Source: CAZBQG01 sp964493945 (GTDB taxonomy: Bacteria > Pseudomonadota > Alphaproteobacteria > Rhodospirillales > UBA2165). Taken from it: a stretch of DNA of 22,915 nt. Below are positions 7,039 to 15,391 of this stretch, one piece after another. Made by a program: the position numbers and the translations under genes. Below the pieces are notes generated by a model that was given only the letters and a program-made list of their open reading frames with translations, did not search any database and had not been told where the DNA came from. How positions within the stretch are numbered: position 1 is the stretch's first letter; every line of letters begins with the position of its first letter. Where the stretch lies: contig CAZBQG010000035.1 in assembly GCA_964493945.1 (NCBI GenBank), forward strand, positions 1-22,915. Direction: 5' to 3'.

Positions 7039-8534
7039 GAAGAAGCCGGCTCCTTTTCATCCAGCAATTTGCGGCCAAGGAGGATGGCCACCATGCGTCC
7101 AATATGATCGACTACCTGGACCCCGAATTTCTTCTCGACCATGGCCAGATAGGCGGGACCGGTGAAATATTCCTGGAAGGCGGCATCGCGGAATCTCAGG
7201 ATTTCGCCTGCCTCGCAATGTTTGTTGGCCAGCGGCAGGGCGTCATAGCCATGCTGGGAGAAATCCTTCCATGTGGCTGGCAGCGGCGTGCCGTCCACCA
7301 GCGCCGCGTCATACAGCTTCGATCCCGGATAGGCCATGGCCGAATAGAAATTGGCGAATTCGCAGTTCAGATCGAGCGCCAAATCCAGGGTCTGGCGCAT
7401 ACGTTCCATATTGTCGTCGGGCAGGCCGAAGATGTAATTGCCAATAATGTTAATGCCCGCGCCTTGGATGCGCCGCGTCACATCCAGGATATCATCGTTG
7501 CCATAGATTTTTTTGGCCCCATCGCGCACATGGTCCGAGGCACTTTCGATGCCCAGACAAAGCCAGTTGATGCCGGCCGCCTTGAGGGCGTCCAGAAACT
7601 CATCGGCCACCGAATCGACCCTGGCATAGGCCCAGATATTGACGCTGTAATCGCGGCTTTTGAGCAACTCGCAGATGCCCAGCACATGATTGCGGTTGAG
7701 TACGAACATCTCGTCGGCGAATTTGATGTTTCTGACGCCATGGGTTTCCACCAGGAAATCGATTTCCTTGATGACCAGTTCCGGGCTCCAGAGGCGGTAA
7801 GATGATTTGCCGAAGGGCGCATTGATACAGCAGAAACTGCATTTGTACGGACAGCCCAGGCTGGTATGGATGGCGGCATAGGGGGCCCGGTCCTCGATAT
7901 GGGCGAAGCTGTGCCAGTTATGGGACCGGTACAGGCTCATATCCATCAAATCCCAGGCGATGCCCGGCATTTCGTTATCCAGATCCATCAAAAGCGGCTC
8001 GGCCTTGCTGGGCGCCACAATGGTATTATCTTGCCGCCACCAAAGGGACGGAATCGAGGAAAAGTCCGCCTCGCCCGCCTTGATCGCCTGGAGCGTCTTG
8101 AGGATGGTCACCGGCCCTTCCAGGTCGCAAACGAAATCCACCGCTTCGTCTTCCATGGTGCGCCGGGGCAGGGCGGCGGGGTGGGTGCCGGTCATCATCA
8201 GTTTTGCATCCGTACCCAAATCCCGGATGCCCCGGGCGATGGCGCCCGCCGCCGTCATGTTCTGGGTCGAGGCCGAAGGCTGCAGCCCATAGACCACGAT
8301 AGCCACCAATTGGGCGTTGAAATCCTCAACTGCCGCCCGCGCCGTCTCCGCTGCGCTGGCTTGCAGGGCGGGCGCGTCATAGATGGCTGCCGAACAGCCC
8401 TGGCGGCGGACATAGGTGGCGAACAATCCGGCGAAGACGGGCGGCTCAATCCCAGAGAATTCATCGCCCAGATCTTGATAAATCTGCTTGCGGTCGCCTG
8501 GATTGATAAACAGGATGTCGACGGCTTCCGCCAT
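7035..8534 (-). CDS. Radical SAM protein with N-terminal cobalamin-binding-type domain
   Basis: This 499-residue protein has two parts. Residues 1-150 resemble the Rossmann-like B12-binding domain of BchE/class-B radical SAM enzymes (DILFINPGD near the start, EPPVFAGLFATYVRRQG at 30-46). The radical SAM core then opens at CPYKCSFC, with Cys228, Cys232 and Cys235 for the [4Fe-4S] cluster. The start at 8534 is preferred over the in-frame ATG at 8582 because AGAGGT precedes it and homology begins there. The product could be a C-methylase, epimerase or another radical rearrangement enzyme; sequence alone does not decide. As first gene of the operon, with divergent gmhB-like transcription 76 bases away, its promoter must lie in 8535-8610. 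Linkage to sugar genes suggests a sugar or glycolipid substrate. Confidence 0.87.
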   Translation of the reverse strand: MAEAVDILFINPGDRKQIYQDLGDEFSGIEPPVFAGLFATYVRRQGCSAAIYDAPALQASAAETARAAVEDFNAQLVAIVVYGLQPSASTQNMTAAGAIARGIRDLGTDAKLMMTGTHPAALPRRTMEDEAVDFVCDLEGPVTILKTLQAIKAGEADFSSIPSLWWRQDNTIVAPSKAEPLLMDLDNEMPGIAWDLMDMSLYRSHNWHSFAHIEDRAPYAAIHTSLGCPYKCSFCCINAPFGKSSYRLWSPELVIKEIDFLVETHGVRNIKFADEMFVLNRNHVLGICELLKSRDYSVNIWAYARVDSVADEFLDALKAAGINWLCLGIESASDHVRDGAKKIYGNDDILDVTRRIQGAGINIIGNYIFGLPDDNMERMRQTLDLALDLNCEFANFYSAMAYPGSKLYDAALVDGTPLPATWKDFSQHGYDALPLANKHCEAGEILRFRDAAFQEYFTGPAYLAMVEKKFGVQVVDHIGRMVAILLGRKLLDEKEPASS

Positions 8535-8610
8535 TGGGACCTCTTTGCCGGGGCTGGAAAATTGCGCGCTGGAGCTTATCATGGCCGGAAATTATTAAAA
8601 AAAGGATACC
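8535..8610. promoter_or_regulatory. Divergent intergenic region between radical SAM gene and gmhB-like gene
   Basis: These 76 bases separate two divergent starts, so they should hold the promoter of the eight-gene minus operon and that of the plus-strand phosphatase. They contain both ribosome-binding sites (AAAGAGGT complement near 8540-8547 and AAAGGA at about 8600-8605) and an AT-rich patch (AATTATTAAAAAAA, about 8591-8604). I cannot pick -35/-10 boxes with confidence. Confidence 0.4.
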
Positions 8611-9306
8611 ATGTCCCAAAACAAACTGCCCCTTTTTGTCGATTCCAGCGGCCTTTGGTGCCAATCCATGACCGGCGAGTCCCCAGCAGGGGCGCCCCGG
8701 CCCGCCTTGTTCCTGGACCGGGACGGCGTGGTGGTCGAGGAGGTCAATTATCTGCACCGGGTGGAGGATGTAAAGCTGATCCCCGGTGCGGCGCCGACCA
8801 TTCATTGGGCCAACGGGCGGGGCGTACCCGTGGTGATCGTCACCAACCAGTCGGGTATCGGGCGGCGCTATTACGACTGGGATCAGTTCGCCCAGGTTCA
8901 GGAGCGGATGATCTCGCTCCTGGAGCGGGTAGGCGCCCATATAGACGGGGTTTTCGCTTGCCCCTTCCATGCCGACGGGCGCCCGCCCTATGTCCATGAG
9001 GATCACCCCGCCCGCAAGCCCAATCCGGGCATGCTGGAAGAAGCAGCAAGGAGTCTTAATCTGGATCTGGCCAAATCCTGGATCGTCGGGGACCGGGCCA
9101 TCGATCTCAGGGCCGGGCGCAACGGGGGATGCGCCGGCGGGTTGCAGGTGGGAACCGGGCATGGTGCCCGGGATGATGAAAAATCCGCCGCCCTGGCCCT
9201 GGCAGAAGGCGGGTTTCAGGTCTTTACCGGTGAAAATCTGGCCGATGCCCTGACCACTATTCCCCTGCTGGCCGATCCCCCCCTGCCTTCGGACCAAGTG
9301 CCCTAA
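8611..9306 (+). CDS. gmhB: HAD-family phosphatase, D-glycero-beta-D-manno-heptose 1,7-bisphosphate 7-phosphatase-like
   Basis: This 231-residue HAD phosphatase has an extra N-terminal stretch of about 30 residues before the family core. The nucleophile motif FLDRDGV gives Asp36 and Asp38, VTNQSGIGRR lies at 77-86, Lys136 sits in ARKPNPGM and Asp161/Asp165 in VGDRAIDLRAG; this set is typical of GmhB and histidinol-phosphatase relatives. The zinc loop is unusual. GmhB has Cys-x-His plus Cys-x-Cys, whereas here CPFH (117-120) is followed by HEDH (129-132), so a CxxH/HxxH site or loss of zinc is possible. The start has a good AAGGA ribosome-binding site. It diverges from the transketolase operon and its stop overlaps that of the convergent response-regulator remnant. 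It may act on heptose bisphosphate for LPS core or on another sugar phosphate. Confidence 0.82.
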   Translation: MSQNKLPLFVDSSGLWCQSMTGESPAGAPRPALFLDRDGVVVEEVNYLHRVEDVKLIPGAAPTIHWANGRGVPVVIVTNQSGIGRRYYDWDQFAQVQERMISLLERVGAHIDGVFACPFHADGRPPYVHEDHPARKPNPGMLEEAARSLNLDLAKSWIVGDRAIDLRAGRNGGCAGGLQVGTGHGARDDEKSAALALAEGGFQVFTGENLADALTTIPLLADPPLPSDQVP

Positions 9307-9683
9307 AGCTTCATAATTTCCTTGATGCGTTCGGCCAATGTCATGGGGTCGAAGGGTTTGGGGATGACCCCGGCCGCGCCCATGGCCGTATATTCGGCAA
9401 CCTCGTTCTGCATCACCTTGGCGGTCATGAAAATCACCGGGATTTGGGCATAACCTTCCAATTAGCGGAGCGCCTTCAAGGTGGTCGGGCCGTCCATACC
9501 GGGCATCATCACATCCAGCAAGATCAAATAAGGCGCCAATCCGGGGGCGGCGGCAAGGGCCTCTTTGCCGGATGCGCAAGCCGTGACATCGAACCCACCG
9601 ACATCCCCAAGGGCCATGCAGGCGATCATGGATATATCCTCATCATCCTCCACGAAAAGGATTTTTTCCAATTGGCCGTTCAT
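9303..9683 (-). pseudogene. Response regulator (single receiver domain) with internal stop codon
   Basis: The minus strand encodes a CheY-like receiver of about 126 codons with the acidic pair in FVEDDEDI (10-17), phosphoacceptor Asp in LLDVMMPGMDG and the later VIFMTAK and PKPFDP motifs. An in-frame TAA (9462-9464) splits it after LKALR. The reading continues in the same frame to a TAG at 9303-9305, so a single substitution (a GAA or CAA codon would fit) explains it. Its start overlaps the stop of the histidine kinase remnant as ATGA (9680-9683). The truncated 73-residue product lacks the conserved Thr/Lys half and is probably non-functional. A sequencing error in this one codon cannot be excluded, but the partner kinase is also broken. 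Confidence 0.85.
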
Positions 9684-10795
9684 GAATTTACTCCCTCAAC
9701 CGCCGCCGGGGCTTTTTCGCTGGGCGTGTCCGCGTTCAACCAGGGCAGACTGATCCGGAAACTGGTGCCTTTGCCAGTTTCGTTTTTGAAGGTCAAATCA
9801 CCCCCCATATGCTGGGCCAGGGCCAGCTGATGGACAGACCCAGCCCGGTTCCGCCCTGTGAACGTGTATCCGATCCGTCGGCCTGGGTGAATTTCTCGAA
9901 AATACGGGACTGGAATTCTTCTGGAATTCCCGTCCCAAAGTCCGTGACGCTGACCAGGAGATTTTCATCCGCCCGGGCCAGCCCGACTTTCACCTTGGCG
10001 CCGTCCGGGGAAAATTTGATGGCGTTGGACAAAAGATTGGCCATGATCTGGGCGAAGCGGTCGGGATCGACCACTGCCTGTCCGCCGGCCAGGGGTTGGA
10101 CAAGGCGCACATCTATTTGGCGCTCGGCGGCCAGGGAGGCAACGCTCTCCACCTCCTGGGTTACCATATCGCATATTTCATGGGGGCAGTTTCAAAATTC
10201 ATCTTGCCCGCCGCGATCTTTTCCATGTCCAGAATATCATTGATCAGGCGGACCAGGGTGAGAGCAGCGACCGAGAAATAGACCTTGGTTTCACTGAGCG
10301 CCCATCTTTGCGGGTCCCGTTGTTCCAGGCGCCAAGCCAGCCAGCTCAGGAACAGAAGGACTGACAGGAACCAGCGCGACGCCACCCAACTCCAGGGGAT
10401 GAGCGACGGCAGGCCCGAGGGAAAGTTCTCGGCGAAAAAGCTGGACGTGACCACGGCGTGATAGCCATCCAGGAAGGTGGTTCCCAGGAACCCCGCTCCA
10501 ATCAGCAAGAGTGTGTTGTTTTTGGCGGTGTAAAAGCGCACCAGGGCCATGACCCCGACAGCAGGGTGGCCATGGCTTCCATGATGGTGTGAAGCGCGCC
10601 GCTGCCTGTCCATTGGATTTTGCGAAGCCCGAAGAAAGCTACAACCAATAGTACCGTGAGCCCGATATAGGCGGCTTTGCGCTGGTCGGCCCCGTCACTT
10701 TCGCCGGAACCGGCTAAAATCGGATCACCTCCCAGGGACGTATCCCAAGGTGCGTTCACGAAAGCGTCTCTCCAATGCGCCTCATCTTTTCCCAC
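9680..10795 (-). pseudogene. Membrane-sensor histidine kinase, multiply frameshifted and internally deleted
   Basis: Reading from a GTG at 10795 (GGAGGG upstream), the pieces are a soluble leader, then a multi-helix membrane sensor resembling MASE-type domains (LLIGAGFLGTTFLDGYHAVV; WVASRWFLSVLLFLSWL), then VRLINDILDMEKIAAGK from the second dimerisation helix, then the ATPase with NLLSNAIKFSPDG, DFGTGIP and GGTGLGLSI. Frame changes lie near 10554-10564, 10168-10174 and 9825-9829, and each is repaired by adding one base. Around 10255 the membrane segment VYFSVAALTL runs straight into the dimerisation helix. The rest of the sensor, any PAS domain and the phosphoacceptor-histidine helix are therefore absent. 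The missing H-box means that even frame repair would not restore phosphotransfer. It is followed directly by the response regulator remnant. Confidence 0.87.
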
Positions 10796-10844
10796 AGCGT
10801 CGGGATCCCTCCCTTTCAGGACAAAAAGACATATACAGAATAGA

Positions 10845-10865
10845 TAGGTTGGGCCCCTAAGCCTA
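10845..10865 (-). terminator. Possible weak terminator after the unrecognised gene at 10885
   Basis: On the minus strand TAGGCTTAGGGGCCCAACCTA can fold imperfectly (TAGG/CCTA outer pairs with a GGGCCC core) and is followed by the U-rich TCTATTCTG. It lies 20 bases past the stop of the upstream gene. Mismatches make the stem weak. Confidence 0.25.
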
Positions 10866-10884
10866 CAAGTAAGATTAGGAAAAG

Positions 10885-11712
10885 TCAGGTGGCGCCGGCG
10901 GCCATCTCGTTGATATCTTGCATGGTGAAGCGGTTGAGCTTGAGACCCTCCAGAAGATTGATCTCAATCGAGGTCCTCTCACCCAGTTCCCGGCTGATTA
11001 TGGATTTGACGAATTCGATGACTTCGTTGGTCTGACCCGGATAGGCCAGGATATTGCTCAGCAGTTCGCGGCGCACCAGTGGGGGATAGCGCAGGATTTC
11101 CAAAACCAGAAGCTGTTTGACCTCTTCCGGGATGCGCAGATTGCGGAAAATGTGATCGACGCAAAAGCTGTAGATGCCGAAATCAAGCTTGCCCGCCACC
11201 ACCCGCGTGAAATCGCGGAATTCTTCCAAGAATGGCTCGCCATCGATTTTGCCGTCGATCATCTTTTTGACCACGCCCAGGAAGGCCCGGTAGCGCACCC
11301 TGGCCGGGCTCAGCTTGTCGCGGAGCTGGCTGTCCAGGGCACGGATTTCTGCTTCGCGGAAGCGGGCTTCCACCAGGGCCTTGGCCGATCCGCGCACCGT
11401 GTCACAAAGGGATTCCTCGGCAATCAGGTCGAACAGGCGTTCATATTTGTCCCGCGTCGCCGTCGGCATTTTGTCCATGCGCCCACCCAGGGGCAGCAAG
11501 GCAGCCTCGGCCACCAGGTAATCCTTGGAATAAATGGCGGCGACGGCGGCGGCTTCGTGCAGCATTTTTTCCGAACGCAGATCATCGGTAATCACGAAGC
11601 GCGATCCATCGGCCACGGTCAGGTAGCGGCCCAGTTTGGAACAGACGAGAAAATGATCCGCTAGGTCATATCTTTTTTTGGGCTGTTGAAACGCGGCTGG
11701 CTGGTCATCCAT
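10885..11712 (-). CDS. Unrecognised helical protein
   Basis: I do not recognise this 275-residue protein. It has no signal peptide and no membrane segment. It is rich in charged, probably alpha-helical stretches, with a run of short helices such as RNLRIPEEVKQLLVLEILRYP and RRELLSNILAYPGQTNEVIEFVKSII that could form a HEAT-like or other helical-repeat fold. An ATG at 11763 is possible, but the one at 11712 is chosen: the early residues of the longer form are non-descript and the upstream ATG has AGG directly abutting it, whereas 11712 has AGG seven bases away. It is intact, stands alone on the minus strand upstream of the broken kinase, and diverges from the glutathione transferase gene. A regulatory or scaffold role near the former two-component pair is only a guess. 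Confidence 0.7.
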   Translation of the reverse strand: MDDQPAAFQQPKKRYDLADHFLVCSKLGRYLTVADGSRFVITDDLRSEKMLHEAAAVAAIYSKDYLVAEAALLPLGGRMDKMPTATRDKYERLFDLIAEESLCDTVRGSAKALVEARFREAEIRALDSQLRDKLSPARVRYRAFLGVVKKMIDGKIDGEPFLEEFRDFTRVVAGKLDFGIYSFCVDHIFRNLRIPEEVKQLLVLEILRYPPLVRRELLSNILAYPGQTNEVIEFVKSIISRELGERTSIEINLLEGLKLNRFTMQDINEMAAGAT

Positions 11713-11992
11713 GGGAATACCTGTCCGTCCTTTTAGGGCTGTAACACGATAAACCGAGTGCATCCTGGTGGGTAATGAAAATTAGCAAACAGACGTAAAA
11801 TTATGGTTAAGCGGCGGTGGATTTTCCCTTAGCTCTTGGTCTCGCTCGGTTTTCCGGAGCGCACCCAAATTCCCATTTGGTTTCCGGCCCGCCCGATCCT
11901 CACCAGATTGGGCCAGGAGGGCCGAATCGCCCGCTCTTGCCAAGACCGCCTCCTTTCTCCAAACTTTCCGGCAGGGCTTATCAGGGCGGGAA
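11713..11992. promoter_or_regulatory. Divergent intergenic region with small inverted repeat
   Basis: About 280 bases separate the starts of the unrecognised minus-strand gene and the plus-strand transferase gene, so promoters for both should lie here. CCAAAT-TCCC-ATTTGG (11865-11880) is a 6-bp inverted repeat with a 4-base loop, a possible operator. On the minus strand CATAAT (complement of ATTATG, 11799-11804) resembles a -10 box, but no good -35 partner is visible. A GGCGGG motif just before 11993 serves as ribosome-binding site. No gene is seen in this stretch. Confidence 0.4.
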
Positions 11993-12757
11993 ATGCTCGA
12001 ACTTTATCATTCGGGATTGAGTGCCAATTCCCTTAAGGTCAGGCTGTGTCTGGCCGAAAAGGGGGTGAGCTATCAGGGGCACTTCATCGATCTGCACACA
12101 TTCGAACAGCATGGGGATGAATATCTGGCGATCAACCCCGATGGCCAGATAGCAAGCCTGATTCATGACGGGCAGGTCATTACCAAAAGCACAGTGATCA
12201 ACGAAAATTTGGAAGATCAGTTCCCCGGCCCGCCCTTGCGCCCGAAAGACGTATTTTCCCGGGCTCGTATGCGCCAATGGTCAAAGCTGGTAGATGAAAG
12301 CCTGTTCCCCGCCGCTTCCATGATCGGGTGGCAGCGCCGGGTGCGGATCATCGTGCAGGCGCTGGGCGAGGATGAATTGGGCCAAATGCTGGCCCGCGTG
12401 CCACATCGGGAAAAGCGCGACAAATGGGCCGCCGCGGCCCACCCGGACGGCTTTTCCGATGAGGAATTAGCCGGGTCCAGGCAACGGATCGGGGGTTTCG
12501 CTGCCCGCATGGAAACGGGTCTGAAGGAAGCCGGGCCCTGGCTGGCCGGGGCGGATTATTCCCTGACCGATATCAACACGCTGCCATGGCTGCATCTGTT
12601 GGTCCCGGGTATTCTGGATGAGGCCACTACGCCCCACCTGTTGGACTGGCTGTCCCGCATCCAGGCACGGGGGACAGTGCAAAAGACCTATGCCGTTTCC
12701 GATGAGGCGCCCGCGCATAAGCATGAGACTGTTGTGCGGGCCCGCCTGGGCGGCTAA
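11993..12757 (+). CDS. Glutathione S-transferase family protein
   Basis: This 254-residue protein has an N-terminal thioredoxin-like domain (LELYHSGLSANSLKVRLCLAEKG) and a helical C-terminal domain ending with the DINTLPWLHLL-type segment, the standard GST layout. It is somewhat longer than the usual 200-230 residues because of an insertion around 100-150. The glutathione-binding region NPDGQIASLIHDGQVITKST (48-67) departs from the consensus: the cis-proline normally found in GxVPxL is replaced (QIAS) and the gamma-glutamyl-binding ES is KS. Canonical glutathione binding may therefore be altered. It heads a tightly packed plus-strand series; hemN starts 10 bases after its stop. The likely role is redox or detoxification, with the substrate unknown. 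Confidence 0.85.
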   Translation: MLELYHSGLSANSLKVRLCLAEKGVSYQGHFIDLHTFEQHGDEYLAINPDGQIASLIHDGQVITKSTVINENLEDQFPGPPLRPKDVFSRARMRQWSKLVDESLFPAASMIGWQRRVRIIVQALGEDELGQMLARVPHREKRDKWAAAAHPDGFSDEELAGSRQRIGGFAARMETGLKEAGPWLAGADYSLTDINTLPWLHLLVPGILDEATTPHLLDWLSRIQARGTVQKTYAVSDEAPAHKHETVVRARLGG

Positions 12758-12767
12758 ATACATCGAC

Positions 12768-14117
12768 ATGAATAAATCTCTCGCCAGCCGATATGATCTG
12801 CGCGTTCCCCGCTATACCAGCTATCCGACGGCGCCCCATTTTTCAGACGAGATTGGTGCCACCGACTATGGCGCCTGGTTGGGTGAATTGGCCGCCGATC
12901 AGCATTTGTCCCTTTATTTCCATATTCCCTTTTGCGATTCCATGTGCTGGTTCTGTGGCTGCTATACGAAAATCGTCAAACGTTACCAGCCGGTGGCCGA
13001 TTATCTATCCTCGCTCAATCAGGAAATGGAGCTGGTGGCGGGTGCGCTGGGCGGGCGTTTCAAGGCGGGGCATCTCCATTGGGGCGGCGGCAGCCCGACC
13101 ATGCTTACCCCTGAGGATTGGCGCAAAACCATCGATCATATTTCTTCCTTGTTTGATCTGACCGCGGATGCGGAAATCGCCGTCGAGCTTGATCCCCGCG
13201 ATGCCAAGGAAGATTACGTCAAGGCCCTGGCCGGGGCCGGGGTCAACCGGGCCAGTATTGGCCAGCAGGATTTCCATCCCGAGGTGCAAATGGCGATCAA
13301 CCGGGACCAGCCGGCGAAAGTTACGGGACAAGTCGTGGGCTGGTTGCGCAAATATGGCATCGAGGCCCTGAACATGGATCTCATGTATGGCCTGCCATAC
13401 CAGACCGTGGACCGCGTCCGGGACATGGTCGATCAGGCGGTGAGCTTCACGCCCCACCGGGTGACCCTGTTCGGCTACGCCCATGTGCCCTGGATGAAGG
13501 AACATCAAAAGCTGATCGACGAGAAGGCCCTGCCGGGCCCGGAGGAGCGCTGGGATCAGGCTGGGGCCGCCGCCGAACGGCTGGCCAGGCACGGCTATCG
13601 GCGTATCGGTCTGGATCATTTCGCCCGCCCCGGAGACAGTCTGGCCAAGGCCATGGATGAACAGACGCTTAGACGCAATTTCCAAGGCTATACGGTGGAT
13701 GAGGCGCCTGTCCTGTTGGGCATGGGGGCGTCGGCCATTTCACAACTGGGCCAGGGCTATGTGCAGAATGTTTCACCGCTCAAGACCTACAGTGATGCGG
13801 TCGGGGCCGGCCAACTGCCGACGGCCAGGGGCAAGGCCATGAGCGCCGAGGACAAACTGCGCGCCGAAGTGATCAGCCGCCTGATGTGTTATCTGAGCGT
13901 CGATCTGGATGAAATGATCTGCATTCATGGCGTGGGTGCCGGTCATTTCGACGAAGAGCTTTCCGAACTGGCCCCCCTGGCAGCGGATGGCATCTGTTCC
14001 ATTAAGGGTGGGATTGTGAGTATCGCGGAAGAAAACCGCGCTCTGGTCCGTCTGGTGGCCGCCGTTTTCGATGCCTATCTTGACCGGGATGCCGCGCGCC
14101 ATTCACCTGCCGTTTAA
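12768..14117 (+). CDS. hemN: Oxygen-independent coproporphyrinogen III dehydrogenase (radical SAM)
   Basis: This 449-residue protein, close to the family's usual 450-460, converts coproporphyrinogen III to protoporphyrinogen IX without oxygen, in cytosolic haem synthesis. The N-terminal RYTSYPTAPHF motif of true HemN is at 15-25 and YFHIPFCDSMCWFCGC carries Cys56, Cys60, Cys63 and the extra Cys65 characteristic of HemN. GGGSPT lies at 106-111 and QDFHPEVQMAINRDQP follows, with SIGQQ in place of the common SxGVQ. The open frame extends to 12618, inside the GST gene, but the ATG at 12768 gives the family N-terminus; no strong ribosome-binding site is visible, so it may be translated by coupling. 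The presence of HemN indicates capacity for haem synthesis at low oxygen. Its stop abuts the ATG of the transporter remnant. Confidence 0.93.
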   Translation: MNKSLASRYDLRVPRYTSYPTAPHFSDEIGATDYGAWLGELAADQHLSLYFHIPFCDSMCWFCGCYTKIVKRYQPVADYLSSLNQEMELVAGALGGRFKAGHLHWGGGSPTMLTPEDWRKTIDHISSLFDLTADAEIAVELDPRDAKEDYVKALAGAGVNRASIGQQDFHPEVQMAINRDQPAKVTGQVVGWLRKYGIEALNMDLMYGLPYQTVDRVRDMVDQAVSFTPHRVTLFGYAHVPWMKEHQKLIDEKALPGPEERWDQAGAAAERLARHGYRRIGLDHFARPGDSLAKAMDEQTLRRNFQGYTVDEAPVLLGMGASAISQLGQGYVQNVSPLKTYSDAVGAGQLPTARGKAMSAEDKLRAEVISRLMCYLSVDLDEMICIHGVGAGHFDEELSELAPLAADGICSIKGGIVSIAEENRALVRLVAAVFDAYLDRDAARHSPAV

Positions 14118-15391
14118 ATGATCCCCATCCTGAAAAAGCTGGTGGAGGTGCGGCCCGGGGAAGTCCGCGCACTCCTTTGGGCCTTCGCCTATTTCTTTTT
14201 CCTGCTGGCGGCCTATTTCATCCTCCGCCCCTTGCGCGACGAGATGGGCATCGCGGGCGGGGTGCGGGCACTGACCTGGCTTTTTACCGGAACTTTTCTG
14301 GTCATGCTTTGCGCCGTGCCTTTGTTTGGCCTCGTTGTGGCGCGCTATCCGAGGCGCCGGTTTATCCCTTATGTCTATTGGTTCTTCATCCTCAACATTC
14401 TGGGGTTTTGGATATTGCTGGGCTTCGTTCCGGGCAAAATCATCTGGGCCAGGGCCTTTTTCATCTGGACCAGCGTCTTCAACCTGTTCGTGGTTTCCGT
14501 CTTCTGAAGTTTCATGGCCGATATTTTTGGCAATGAACGGGGGCGGCGCCTGTTTGGCTTCATCGCCGCCGGCGGCACCTGGGGACCATCGCCGGCCCGG
14601 CCGTGACATTCTGGCTGGCCGTGCCCCTGGGTGGCATCAATCTGTTGCTTATATCGGCCATGTTTCTGGGGGCGGCGCTTTTTTGTATGACCCGCCTAAG
14701 TGCAGATGCCCCCGCAGATGAGGTGCGCGCGCGGGAGCCCGAAATCATCGGTGGCGGTGTGTTCGCCGGATTTACCCTGGTGGCTCGCTCGCCATATTTG
14801 CTGGGCATCAGCCTGTTTATCGCGCTGTTCACGGCCACATCCACATTTCTTTATTTTCAGCAGGCCAACCTGATCGCCGGCCTGTTTGAGGACAGCGCGG
14901 AGCGGACCCGCATTTTCGCCTTTATCGATCTGTCCGTATCGGTTCTCACGGTCGTCACCCAATTGACCCTGACCGGGCGTTTTATAAAGTTTTTTGGTCT
15001 GGCCCCGACGGTCGCTTTTCTACCCCTGGTGACCATGATCGGCTTCGTCATTTTCGCAACCTCCCCAACCCTCGCCATGCTGGTCGTTTTCCAGATCGTG
15101 CGTCGGGCGTCCAATTTCGCCATCACCCGGCCCGGCCGGGAAATGCTTTTCACCGTCATCGGGCGGGAAGAAAAATACAAATCGAAGAATTTCATCGATA
15201 CGGTGGTCTACCGGGGCGGTGATGCTGTATCGGGCTGGGCGTTTGCCGGCCTGACCCGGGGGCTGGGATTTGATCTGGTGGCGGTGGCCGCCATTTGCGT
15301 GCCCCTGGCGGGCCTTTGGGCCATTCTGGCTTGGATGCTGGGCACCCATCAGGGTAGGCTGGCCACAAAACAAAGGGAGCTTCAGCCATGA
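14118..15391 (+). pseudogene. TLC/MFS-type transporter, interrupted by a stop and a frameshift
   Basis: The intact ancestor would encode about 424 residues with around 10-12 membrane helices. It resembles MFS relatives of ATP/ADP-carrier (TLC) proteins: FILRPLRDEMG (34-44), ARAFFIWTSVFNLFVVSVF, SFMADIF and GRRLFGFIAAGGT are landmarks. Codon 130 is TGA (14505-14507) where the family has Trp in VFWSFM. About 70 bases on, near 14577-14580, one base is missing in the GGCACC-TGGGGACC stretch. After that the frame runs cleanly to a TGA that overlaps the next ATG as ATGA (15388-15391). TGA cannot be read as Trp in this genome because TGA ends several intact neighbours. The substrate of the original transporter is unknown. 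Confidence 0.85.

Noticed and set aside
12618..12767. 50-codon N-terminal extension of HemN
   Set aside because: It lies inside the GST gene in another frame and adds nothing resembling HemN, whose family N-terminus begins at 12768.
14505..14507. TGA read as tryptophan (recoding) in the transporter gene
   Set aside because: TGA is the natural terminator of several intact neighbours (for example the ATGA junctions at 15388 and 16329), and a separate one-base loss 70 bases downstream breaks the same gene.
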